The position numbers and the translations under genes were made by a program. 64,000 nt of DNA from Xiphophorus maculatus (Eukaryota > Chordata > Actinopteri > Cyprinodontiformes > Poeciliidae): NCBI RefSeq assembly GCF_002775205.1, contig NC_036456.1, positions 8,831,463 through 8,895,462 of the forward strand. The letters run 5' to 3'. The notes under the pieces are model-generated. The model had not been told where the DNA came from, searched no databases, and saw only the letters and a list, made by a program, of their open reading frames with translations. Shown here piece after piece: positions 24,279-37,000 of this stretch. Each line of letters opens with the position of its first letter. Position 1 is the stretch's first letter.

Positions 24279-27200
24279 TTATTCAGAGCACCCTACATCC
24301 TGCTTGGTAGCATTGTTATCCAGGATGGAGACGGATTTGATTTCAGAATAAATTACATCAAAGACTGCAGACCTCTGCTCTCCTGTAAAGAGAAAGACTT
24401 ATTGAAAACAAAATATGAAGTCTAATCTTGCATAAGCAATAAAATGTAGTTAAACATGGCAAATAAATCTTTCATTATTTAAGTCATCATTGAGATTAAT
24501 AATCCCTTTTCCCATGATCTGGAAATCTTACAACATAATTTTTTAAATGCACATAAATGATTTTTTAAAAATATATGTAAACAGAGAGAAACATTCAAAA
24601 CTGAAGATGACTTGCTGATTTTACCTTTTCTCCTTTTCTTGGATTCGTTCTGATGGTTGATGTCAGCATAGACTGGAATCAAATCTGAAACAGAAAACCC
24701 ATTCAAATAACTGAGACGCCTGGATTAGATACCAATAAATGCCACGCTGATAAAGGATAGGAAATACAAACACAAATACAAATGGTGATTTCTGTTGGGG
24801 TTTTATTTCACAATTAGCAATAAAAACCGATTAGAAAGATCCGATGTTTAATCTCGTAATATCCATCCATCCATGGTGTGTAACACACACCTGAGGCTAA
24901 TTCAGAGCCACCAGTTACCCAGACAGTCATGCTTTTTGGACTGTGGGAGAAAAACATGCATAAACCACTGGAACATGCAGAAAAACCTCAGACTGTCATT
25001 TAAACCGGGTCGTCTTGTTGTGACACAGCAGCGTAAACACAGCTCCATTAAATCACCTTGAAAATTCCTAATCTGTGCTTCTCATCTGTCATTTTCCTTT
25101 AATTCTAATCCAAGAAACTGATAATCTAAACAGTTTGACGTCATGAGACATATTTAACAAACTAACTGTACCTGCAGCTCCTCTTTTAACTTCAGAGTAA
25201 ACTGCGCACTCTTCTGTTTTCGGAGGTCTTCCTGTGCCGATCATCAAATAATAAAACAAAAAGGTGACGGTTAGAATGGAAGCAACTGTATTGTTTGCAC
25301 ATTGTGTTAAGAACTCACTCTTATTTCCAAAGTTTTTTACTTCAATCTGAGCATAGGTAACTTCCCCGGGCTCTTCAGGAGCTGAAATATTTAAGCATTT
25401 TTAGGTATTTTGACATTGCCATAAGCTATATTTAAGTTCTGCTGTGGAAAAAGAGAGTTGCATTTGTTAATTTCATTCTGGTTAACTCCATAATCAGCGA
25501 CGGAGCTCATTAAGAGGAAAATACTACAAAGTGAATACGAATGACTATTTCTAAAAATAAAAAGGCATGAGAACATGTTGGATGAAAGAGTGTTGGGAGT
25601 AAAAGGTCTCACCTTTGGACCGTATGTAATAACACAAAAACAGCAGAACAATGAGAAGGATTCCACTACATGGTCCAATGATCAGCAGCACATTAGATGA
25701 AGAGCCGACAGGAGAGGGAACATTTGCAAGAAACACTGAATTGTGACAAAAAGGAAGACATTTTATTTATCTGCAGTTATTATAACAATTGTCAGAAAAA
25801 CATGCAAAAATCTGCAGCACATTAACACAAACATCCTCAGTGTTCACCTTGTTCCTCTCTAAAATTTAAAAGCTTTTACTGAATAAAATGCATTAAATAT
25901 TTTAATCCTCCTCACCTCTAACAGACATCCAGCTCCTTGGTGACTCTTTTCCTGAATGTTGACATTTGTAGAAACCTTCATCTGACTTTGACACTGCAGA
26001 GATCTTCAGCTCCTCTCTGCCGTCATTATTGATGAGTTTATTATTATGATAGAAAAACACATTGGAGAGAAGATTTTGTTTTTTATCTCTGCAGCTCAGA
26101 GTAACAGGATCTCCTTCAGTCACAGGATGAACAGGGCTCACCAGGATAACACCATCATGATAATCATCTGCTAAAAAAAATATAAATAGGGATTTTGACT
26201 TTGTTTGACATTATCAAAAATAAATCTTTAAAAGAAAAAGTTTCCCACAAGTGGGTCAGATGTTTGCCTCCAAACATGACTTTGGATTTAAGCTTACATT
26301 CTCAGTCCTGTGTTACTTAACTTAAATGACTGAAAGTCCTAAAATGACAGCACTGTCCTGTCAGTACAGACTTGCACATTGTTGATCAAGGGGCAGAAAC
26401 TTTTTAAAAAAATAAAATGAAATGAATATGAGGGAGCAGTGAAAAAAAATACCAACAACAAAAAACAAATCTAAACCTAAGACTTGTTTTATTCAGTACA
26501 TAAGGATGAATACTTTAAATGTTTGTGTAGGTTTGGTTAAAAAACTTTTAAAGCTTTTTTTAACTGAAGAAAACAGATATTTACAAACACAGCATATATG
26601 GTCCAAATATATTGGTATTTATTATATGACATCAAATCAAACTAAACTTTTCTTTCTGAGGTCAGAAATACCAAAACTGACTATTTGGGATGGTAATTCA
26701 GAAATGTACATATACGCTCTTAACACTAGGTGGCAGTGCAGCATTCACTGTAAAATAAGACAGATAACAATGGGTACTTTAGCAGCATGTAGCGCGCACA
26801 AATATGCTCAGTGTTACACAGTTGCAATGCATTATTTACATTTAAATAGTTTAAATAATAATAATAATTAAAAAATAAAACAATTCATAACATACTCTGT
26901 AAAGTGATGTTAACTGCATTGCTGAATTCTCCCAAACCAGTCTCACACCAGAATATTCCACCATCAGACCAGTTATTGATTATGGATTCCTGTCCTGTTA
27001 CCCAGTTGGAGGAGTTCAAACGTGAATGCTGGCCCGTTTCTGTAACCCTCATCAGTCTCCAGGCAGTAGAGTTTCCTTCACAGTGGAAAGAGACCGAATC
27101 AGAGCTGAAGTGTTGAACTCTCTCAGGATTTACTTTGAGAGAGGGTCCGGGTTGAAAATCTGACAAAAAAACCCCCCCAAAAACATAATGACATTTTAAG

Positions 27201-30200
27201 ATTTCAGAAATACATCTATATTAATCTCATTAAAAATCTTTTGTAATAAGAGCTAAAATGTACTTTACTGTAAACTTTAAACTGTACCTTCAGTCGACTG
27301 AAGAGAAAGACAGGTAAAAAAACTGACCTGCAGACCACACAAACTTCGGTTTGCTTTTCACAACTTGTTCCCCTCGTCTTGCTTCACACACGTATCCTGC
27401 AGTACTTGTCTGTCCATGAACAATATGGGAATTGTCTATAGTCCCATTGATGCTAATAGGCAGCAGCAGCTTAAAGTTGTAGGGACTGACTGGTGGTGCA
27501 GGAACAGCTTTATACCAGAAGAACCTCCATCTGGCAGACGGTTCTTCAACCTCACAGCTCAGAGTCACTGAGGCTCCAGGACTCAGCCATGATGGAGACA
27601 CAGAGAGGACAGGGACAAACTCATCTGTTGAAAGAGATTTGATGTGAATGAAAGCCAGCGGAGTCTAGTTTACATGTTTTCTTACTCATTTCATTATTTT
27701 TGTTAATCTTAGGATTTTGTGTGCCCTATTCTATTTCCCCCCCACAAAAACAAACTGGTCAGCCTATTTCTGCTTTTGAGCTTTACGTCTACAGCAGAGA
27801 AAATGAGAGCTTTTATTCCCGCAACTTTTGGTGATCCTATGGCCAGTGGCATGCCAAATAAATACATATGTGCTAACATGTTGTAAACATTTATATATAC
27901 TCTATATGCTGTATATAGTGAATCTTATAAACTAAGCTTTTATTGTCACAGATCCCGAAGCATGTTTGTTTTAAATATAATATTCTTATCTCTGAATAAT
28001 ATTTTTTAGAAAACCAAACAATGAACCCATATAAAAATGATTCTATTATCAGAATTATTATAATTTTCATCCATACATTTAAAAATAAGCCCCGGTACGA
28101 CTGTCCACCTCCCGTTTCATACCAGCATCATCTGAGAACAAGACCCCAAGGCAACTACTCTTCTAAATGTATATGTATTATTGTTCTGAAAAGTTACACT
28201 AAATTACTCTTATACAATTTTCACACATATGAAACGAACCAACTTACATACAGTTAATGAGACAGCATCACTCCACTCTGTAGAGGAAAACCTGTCTCTT
28301 CTTCCTCTGCAGCTGTACTCTCCACTGTCAGACTGTTTAGCTTTGATGATCCTGTATTCACTTGAAGTTCCTGTCTTCTCAATTGTTTGATTTTTTCTGC
28401 ATTCATAGGTCCAGTTACTTTGTCCACCTCCCTGGATTTCACATCTGATAGTGACCGTCTCTCCTCCGTAAATCCGAGGCCAATTATGGTCCAAAGTCAC
28501 AGTGACTTTAAAAGGAACTAAGACACAGAAATTTCTGGTTAGAAAATATTCCTATGAATAAGAGAAGTTATTGTTTTACGTCAGTGTAAAACACGAATCA
28601 ATGTGATGACAAAGAATTATTTGATGAATAATGGAAATCAGACATGTAATTTTGACTGTTAATCATGAAATGTTCCCAGAATGAAAAGCTTGCTTGTATC
28701 CTTCTACATCATTTCCATCCATCCATCCATCCATTTTCTGTTCACCCTTTGCCCCTAATGGGGTCGGGAGAGGTTCTGGTGTCTATCTCCAGCTACGTTC
28801 CAGGCGAGAGGGGGGGTTCACCCTGGACAGGTCGCCAGTCTGTCGCAGGGCAATCATTTCCAATGTTGTAGTAAAATATAAATATATGAATATTTTTAAA
28901 TAAAACAGCTGATTTTTATGCTTGGTTTGGTTCCATTTTATGGAGTTGTTACAGGTATGTGTGTGGCACAAAGTTCAAATAACCAATATGATCATCTTAT
29001 TATAAGCCATCCAATGATCATTTTGGTTCTCAGAATAAAGATTAAATCATTCCCCAATTTCATGGTACCATCATCACATATAGCTTTCAGTTTACTACTT
29101 TTGCAATTTTTTTTATATTCATGCTACAAACTTTGTTCACACGGCTGTAGAAAACCTTTCCTACAAACAACCAAACTTACGGGTTTCCTCAATAGTGACC
29201 TTGTTGCTGTAACTTGTGTAGGAAATTACATTTCCATTTCCTCGTTTTCCTCCTCTGCAGCTGTACAGACCTCCTTTTGAGAGCTTGAGGAATCTGTCTC
29301 TTGTATTTTCCATAATCTGACCTGCAGACAACTCAGAATCATGTCTGTACCAGTGAATGTCGTGACCTGAATTATCAACAGTGCAGGTCAGAGTTACACT
29401 GCCCCCTGCTGGTAGAATAGTTTTATCTGCAGTCAGTGTAGGTGTCCCTGTTTGAAAATAAATAAATAAATCAGTCATTGACAGATATTAAAATATTTGA
29501 TCTGTTTATATGTTGTGATTTTTAGACGTATCAATCTAATGTTATTCTGATGCTAACACGACACCAAACATGAAATAGAATAAATGTTTCACCAATCAGT
29601 GTTTTCAGATACAGTATTTGTCTTTAATGAACAGTAAGAAAGTGCAAAGATCAGTTCTGATCAATTTAAAAAAAAAAAAAATATTTAAGAACTTTTCCTT
29701 GTTTAAAGTTTGTTTAATGGTCATGTTTATTCTCAACATCAAAGTTCATTCAATTCAATTCAGTTTATTGAGCCAGTTCACAACATATGTCATCTCAAGG
29801 CACTTTGCAAATTAACAGGTGAGGCTGTGGTGGCAAAACATAAAAATATTTTAAGGAAGTAAGATTATTTGTGCAATGAAGCAAAATATTCTCACTGACT
29901 GTACTGTTGGTTGTTTTCTTCCCTCATCTTTTCATCTTTTTTTATTAGGAAAGTAAAAATGTACAAAGGTTGCATGGTTCATATGTTATCTCTATTAAAA
30001 TATGTTGTTGCCGAAAAAGACGTTTCTTTGTATAAACAAGATGTTGCACTATTCCATGTCTAAAAATGATAATGGTACCACAGCTAGCCGCATACTGCAC
30101 ATAAATCACATTAAACAGTTAAATTGGATCTCACCTTCAGTATGTCCACAGGAAGGCATATTGAAAACTGCAATAAAGATTTACACATGAGTAACTCAGA

Positions 30201-31554
30201 AGTAAACTAACAATTAAGATAACATAGCAAAAGCATTCGTTCACCTTGGGTTCTTCTAGACCATCTTACCACATACAAGGTCTATTATCTGGTGCTTGGA
30301 AACTCACCTCACAAACAAACCAGATGGCTTTCCTATGCAAGTTTGAGCACTTCTAGTCATCCTTTGTTTGACAAACAAGAAGTTTAAAGATAACAAGAAA
30401 ACAGTTTCTTTACTGTTTCTTCAATAAAAGCAAAAATGAAGAACAACGGCAACATTATTGTGATATTTCTCTTCTAGGTTTGCTTGAAGCTAAACCAGTG
30501 GCTGGCAACTAGTAGAAAAATGACAGAGCTGCATATCACACACACGAGAAAATGTCACGTTGCCATGAATTCAACACAGATGATTGGACTGACTGGACTG
30601 GGGGCTAAGAGAAATGCAGAGGCTGCAGGAGACAGACCTTTGAAGTTTTTAAAGCATGTAGGTGGTTCTTTCAAACCACACCATATCTGAAGTTCCACTA
30701 TATCTGGCAATGATGCAGATAGGGACTGGAAAAAAAAGTGGTTTAAGAATGATTGAAGAAAGAATGATTAAACTTAGATACGACTTCCTCAGGTCAAGTC
30801 ACGTGATGATTTTTTAAAAACGCATTTTAATCCTTCAGTCTGAGTTTACAAGGCCAACTTCTTTTTAGCAACAAAACCAATTGCTCCATTCTTCAGAAAT
30901 ATAAAGCCACCTTGAAGCTTGATGAAAACATGTCTATGACAGAAAGGACGCACTAAAGATAAACAGGGAAACACTTCCAACCCTTCTCTGTTCATGACTC
31001 GGTCCAAGTAATTACAACAAGCAAACCCACTTCAACATCATCAGAGCAGTTTGCTATTGATAGATATTGCTGTTTTATGTAGGGGTATCAGAGTAAAGAG
31101 GCTGATTTTTCAAATATTTCTTTAGAAAACTGTCAAAGTCCTCTATATCAATTTCCTTCCACTTCAAAAGTATAGACTTTAATCTTTCACGTGAAATTCA
31201 AATACAGTATATTAAAAAAAAAACATCAAAGAGTAATTTATATTTTTTAGCATAAAGAAAAATTGTAATTTGTAAAATACAAAACAACATATTTGGAAAG
31301 CTAATCTTAAATAAACAAATAGCTTTCCCTTGCCTTCTCACTCAACAACATGACTAATGATGAAACCAAACTGCTGGGGTAAAAAAACAAACAAACAAAC
31401 CAACATATTAAATAAAAAACGTAAAAAAAAAACCCTAATCACACCGATGATGAAATGCAGCTTCTACAACAGGTAAAATTTTGAATTTTTGCACAGACAA
31501 GCAAGCATAAAAGCACTTACAGAGGAAGCCCATCCAGAGCAGATCGTGCTGCAT
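24279..31554 (-). CDS. Gene D: five-Ig-domain Fc-receptor-like protein with two canonical ITIMs
   Basis: Exons: 31521-31554 (ATG 31552-31554), 30135-30167, 29181-29447, 28248-28517, 27328-27624, 26896-27159, 25916-26167, 25613-25735, 25319-25381, 25172-25231, 24625-24684, 24279-24382 (stop TAA). Total 1827 nt, 608 aa. Leader about 1-23 (MQHDLLWMGFL...). Ig domains about 23-111, 112-201, 202-300, 301-388 and 389-472. The last ('VSPVHPVTEGDPVTLSCRD', 'SDEGFYKCQHSG') strongly resembles the membrane-proximal domain of mammalian FcgammaRI and FCRL proteins. Transmembrane segment about 486-507 ('IIGPCSGILLIVLLFLCYY'). Tail motifs: VTYAQI and VIYSEI (both fit the ITIM), plus AVYSEV and PVYADI. Coding like 'VADYGVNQNEINKCNS' at about 25450-25510 suggests an extra tail exon whose borders I could not settle; joining 25613 directly to 25381 keeps the frame. 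Likely an inhibitory Fc-receptor-like molecule; antibody binding is not shown. Confidence 0.8.
24863..24975. repeat. Dispersed teleost repeat fragment
   Basis: Starts 'tccatccatccatgg' and includes 'ttttggactgtgggagaaaa', matching the reverse orientation of the family at about 400-520. Lies in an intron of gene D. Non-coding. Confidence 0.5.
28708..28853 (+). repeat. Dispersed teleost repeat (TCCATCCATCC family)
   Basis: Begins with a 'ccatccatccatccattttc' run and includes 'ctggacaggtcgccagtctg'. The same family in opposite orientation is at 57404-57526. Lies in an intron of gene D. Confidence 0.65.
29745..29822 (+). repeat. Dispersed teleost repeat fragment
   Basis: Contains 'caattcagtttattgagcc' and 'catctcaaggcactttgc', a sequence type common in acanthomorph fish genomes. 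Intronic in gene D, non-coding. Confidence 0.55.
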
Positions 31555-34036
31555 CCTCACAACCAGACGGACTACACAGCTAATGATTAATGCTTCTGCT
31601 TTTCTTTAGCTATAATGTTGACCAAAAAAGGAGTTGCATCTGATGCATAGCTGTGACCAACATGTTTCACACATCATTGCTAAATATATCATGTCTGTGG
31701 TTCACTCTCACATCTGCGGTTGCGTTTCCCATAGCAGTTTTTAGACATAGGAACATTTTCTGCAAGGCATCAGCTTGTTTCATCTCTAAGGGTCACATTG
31801 AAATAACTGTTGCAATAATTGTTTCAAAGTGAACTATGCTTCTTTTTGTTCATGCTAATCTTTTTTTATTGGACCCCTTTAATGGTCAAACTATTAAAAT
31901 GTTCAAGGATTGTTTGGGGGCTGGAAATCAGACTTTTGCTCTTGGCTTTAAAGCCTAGATCCTCACATTCACATTTATTTTTATATTTGCTTTTCTGACA
32001 GAACACTAAAGTTAAAGGCATGCTTTAACCTCAGCATATTGAAGATTTGGTGGGAACAGTGGCAGCGTGGTTTCAACACTTATAACAGGAAATCAACTTG
32101 AACATGTGACTAAAGTCTAATGTTTTCTAAAGCAGTAATTTGGAAACACATATTTATATTGACTAAAGTTTAAAAAGAAGTACAACGTGTCGTCAAGTAA
32201 AATCTTACTGATCTCAGTTATTTAATATTAGTTATCATGTAATAACGAATAGCTTACTTGACTGTTTAACATTTCCACATTCAATTAGGTAACATAAAGA
32301 GACTCGTGGTTCTTTTCTAGTTTGATATCTGCAGAGTCCCAAGCAATAACACGTACCAACAGAGCTGCCATCCTGCAAACAGCTTATAAAAATACAAGTC
32401 AATTTTGTTTTTCTATACTATTTGCTATATGACCATTTTTTCCATTTCTAATTCTTTGAGGATTACTGAGCACTCTCTTCAAAATTCCGTTCAAACATTG
32501 CTCAACTTCCACATTAGAATAGTTGCCTAAATCCTAAATTGAAGTTAAATTGTCACTAGTTTTTTTGTTCTAAAGGCCTTTACTTGAAAGTGCTAGGAGA
32601 AAAGTAGGTAATGAGAGAGAGAGAGGGGTAGGACATACGCAAAGGTCACCAGGCCAGGAATCGAATCTGTGCCTCAACGAGGACTAAGGCCTCCTTTTAT
32701 GGGTTGTGCTGAACCCCTGCGCCACCACAGCACCCTCCTTGTCACTGTTTTTATAGGACCTAGTGTCCAGATTGTCAGCAGTTAAACCAGGGAACTTAAA
32801 TAAGGAGGGAAATATTGAACAAAAAAAAAAAGAAATGTAAAAGAAAACAGATTTTGCTCTGACTTTTTATATGATCTTTATCTCATCATGTTTGTTCAAG
32901 ATGACATTTGGTCACAAAAGAAGTAAATACAGAAGCAAGGACACAATTGGCTCAATATTTTCCATTCGCTCATTTTCACACCTCAACCCAAAGCTTGAAG
33001 TGTGAAAGCCGTTTATTTACAGCTTGTGGTAAATAAACAGTTTGGTGTCTGTATGAGCTCTCACGATGAGAACGGTTGAGTATTAAATTGCATCTCATGG
33101 AACATGAAAAGTACAGTAAACCAAAACTTTGGACACATCTTCTAATTAAATGGGTTTTCTTTATTTTCATGACTATTTATAAGGCAAGAAATCCCACGTA
33201 TTAACCTGACAGGGCAGGTTGACCTATGAAGTGAAAACCATTTCAGGTGACGACCTCTTGGAGCTCATAGAGAAAATGCAGAGTGTGTGCAAAGCAGTAA
33301 TCACAGCAAAAGGTTGCTACTTTGAAGAAGCTAGAATATAAGGGCTATTTTCAGTTGTTTTACACTTTTTTGTTTAGTGCATATTTCCACATGTGTTATT
33401 CATAGTTTTGATGCCTTCAGTGTGAATCTACAATGTCAATAGTCATGAAAATAAAGGAAACTCATTGAATTAAAAGGTGTGTCCAAACGTTTGGTCTGTA
33501 CTGTTTGTCATTTGTTAATACTGAACTTTAATCATAAAAATACTCATGTTCCACTACTCACATTTGCTTAAAATTCCAGAAAACCACTTTGAGAAGCAAA
33601 CAGAAAGACACCAAATTTACACATTTACCTAATTCATACAGTTAAAGGACAGTTCTTCCAAATACTAAAAAAAAAATAAACTTTTGAATTTAAAGGAAAG
33701 AAGTGTTTTTACATATCCCCCATGTTTACCATTGTACTGTTGAGAAATTAAAAAGAATTTGAGTAATTTTAATTAACTCAAAACAGGAAAAGTTTTGTTT
33801 GATTTCATGAATCATGTATTTTTATACAGAGTGTGTAACTAATATACTCACTCTGTATATTAAAGCAAAGTAAAGCAGAATTACCAGAATAATAAATAAC
33901 TGGGAATGTTGAGAGGGATTATTTTAACACATACAAAGCAACAGCTAAAATCAGTTTTATGAAAGGTTAATATTTGGCTTGTCACAATAGATCCTACAAA
34001 AATGACATGAGTTAGAAGCTGTAGACTGAACTACAC
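31555..34036. other. Intergenic stretch between genes D and E
   Basis: AT-rich, with poly-A runs and one tRNA-derived SINE (about 32600-32745). No receptor exon was recognised. The gene D promoter is expected just right of 31554, but nothing decisive was seen. Confidence 0.4.
32600..32745 (-). repeat. tRNA-derived SINE-like element
   Basis: Read on the minus strand it opens with 'ggtggcgcaggggttcagc', close to a polymerase III A box, and has 'agattcgattcctgg' about 50 bases on, close to a B box (GGTTCGANTCC). A CT repeat (GAGAGA on the plus strand) follows. The arrangement fits a tRNA-related SINE head. It does not fold as a usable tRNA by eye. Confidence 0.6.
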
Positions 34037-37000
34037 CTAGATGGTGTTATTGTTCTCTGGTCCTGAGTTGATTTCAGAATAAACAGCCTCTTCTTTTGCT
34101 CCAGGGCGCCCCCTACCTGTGAAAGGACAACGACTGTAAGACTTCAATGTACTTTTTCATACACAAATTATTTTTTTTTCTTTTACTCGATTTAAACTTT
34201 ATATTCCTACAATAATTTTTCCTGTAAATTCTTAATTCTAAGTACAAGTAGGTAATAAGCACAAATGCACTTTTGGTTTATTTTATTTTTGAATATTGTA
34301 TCACATGTCTAAATATTTATATTTTTACTTACATGTGGACGGTTTACAGTGTGTAAAAACATGTAAGCATTTCTATTTTGTCACAAAAAGAAGCTTTGTT
34401 TTTGTCTAACATTGGTCGATAGCGATGGAAAGTAAAATATTAAATTGGAGTTGACTGTACCTTTCATTCCTGATTCCAGACGATAGTAAACAGCGCCCTC
34501 TACTGGTTCATTTGGGATACCTGTTCAAATAAACAAGTCACAATTTCTAAAAAACAAAAAACAAAGTGATCTAAACTAGGCTGATTTTTTTCTTCTTTAA
34601 GTTGTTTTTGTGACTTACTCTCTTTCCCAAAGTTTTTCAGTTCAATGAGAGAGTAGGTTGCATCTCTGGGTTTGTCTGCCACTGAAACATTTCAGGATTT
34701 TTCAGATCAGTTGCCTGAATTTGAACATGCAGCAGTTATATCTGGTGGAAAAGATTCACTTTACCATTTCCACTGGAGTCTGAGAAGTTGACCGACTCGT
34801 AGATATGATCGTCACCTACAGTGCAGGAAAAAAAATAGAATAGAATATTGCATTGACTCACATACAGCCATTCATTGATTTCACTGAGCAAATTCTAAAG
34901 CTTACCTTACTGAATATGTAAACGCAATCTTATCGATACAAATGATAACATAGCTAAAAATGTCTAGAGTATTAAGGACAAAAATTGTTTAATTTCTGAC
35001 CATGCAGAGGAGAGCTGCTCTCATCAGTGTCATTCTTGTTGAATCCATTATTTACTCCGCAGCTGATTTTTAACAGCTTCCACCTAAAACAGTGTTAATG
35101 GTGTAAATCTTTTCACAAAAATGTATCAATTTTAGATATTTGAGGTGAAGTGATGCGCTTTACTGACCCGCGGCAGCGTAAATCTGTGAACAACAAATAT
35201 ATTCTCTTAATACTTCATTGTTCAAATATTGTTATTATACCTTCACAATGACCAATCTCACCTTTGGACCGCCTGTAGTACCACAGTAACACCAGAAGAA
35301 GAACCAGGAGGATTCCACCGACAGGTCCGATGATCATAAGGACATCAGATGAAGAGCTGACAGGAGTGGACACTGTTACTGGAAAGAACAGTGTCATGTT
35401 CATTTTGTTGTTTTTTTTTTTACAATCTCATTTACTTCTTACTCAGTTATTAGAAAAATAGAGTTTACATGTAGAACCTAAAATGTAAACTAAAATGAAA
35501 ATAAAACTCAACAAAAAATGTCTTCAGACACATTTTGACCCCCAGCTCAGCAGAATCCCCACCTACAACCAACTGATAGATACGTATCCATAGCAACTAA
35601 ATCTGGACGTCCTCCATGTTCCTTTGAACACACACTATGCAGTTTAAATATAATCATAGAAAGGTTTACAGAAATATATTGAATACCATTATCAATGTTA
35701 GGTCTCATTAACATAATGTTGTTTCTATCGCCTAAATGTTCATTTAAAGGGAAAAAAAGTATTTTCTTTAGAAAGAAAGAAAGAAAACATTTTCCCTATT
35801 TGCAAATTGTTTCTTTTTGTGGGTAGTACAGTCATTTTTTTATTAGGTTTTCATCTTATGTGCAGTCTTTAGACAAAATGTTTTTGTTTATTATGAATCC
35901 ACTCTTAGATTTACACTACATCAACAACATACTCACCTAATGGAAAACAATGAAAAAACATCTTAAAAGCATTTTCATATATTAGCTTTTTCACTGCAAA
36001 CGTCTTGACATGCTACTTCAAAGTAATATATTAGTGAAAATATTTAGAACTTTTAGCCATTTATATCATTTCCACACATATCTTTTCTATTGAGAATAAA
36101 ATGTGCAGCTACAGTTAAAATCAAACAGGAGGGGCCAGTTTGCTGCGTTCTCAGCATGTGAGACTGCATACATGTTGTAGTTTTGAGAAGTGATGCTCCG
36201 AGTGTTAAGTTGATGACGGAAAGTAAGTTACCGCATTTAGCGTGCTGTTTGTTTACGCTAGATTCAGTTTGTTATATGTTTAAATATATATGTTTAAACT
36301 ACGGGAGAACAGGTATGCGATATTGTGGGGCGTTCTGAGCGCTGGGAACTCAGTTGAGCCTGCTCAGCATTCATAGGTTTACCTTAAATCTTATTATTTG
36401 TAATTGCATTTCAGCCAGCAACTGTTATTCCTTTCAATTGAGTTATTGCGGCAGATATAGTAATTAAAGGCATGCGCTGCCAGCTGCCGCCGTTGTGTAG
36501 GGATTTTATCTGGCCACATGATGGAGCCAAAGTGCCTCTTATGTTAAATCGAGCCAAAGGGCTGTCTGTGTTCGTGTCTTTTTTTCACCGAAGTTGCGCC
36601 TAATGATGTAACCTCTACGTGAATCGAGTTATTTGTGTATGTTGTGGATTTACATGCAAATGTGGATGGTTGAGTTTATTTCTTATTAGATATTTTGTTT
36701 GAGTTTGTATTAGTGGAACCTCTATTCCTGTAATACATTAGCCTAATGGCAATTTATTTGTTATTACAGACTGCTGGCAACACTGAGCATCACGACGAAT
36801 AAACCAGTTCGCATCTAAGTCAAGTTTGATCTCATGTCCTCCTTCCTGTATTCTGACCGATACACCATCCTGTTTGCTGCAAATAACCTAAGAACCTAAC
36901 CTAATTAACACTGTGTTTGGAATTTGCAGAGCACATTTCAGCAACAAGGCAGTTCAAAGGGTTTTAAACTGACTTTTCCGGAAGACGCTCAGCTAGTCTT

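Noticed and set aside
32600..32745. Functional tRNA gene
   Set aside because: Only A- and B-box-like segments are present; no cloverleaf pairing is evident, which fits a SINE.
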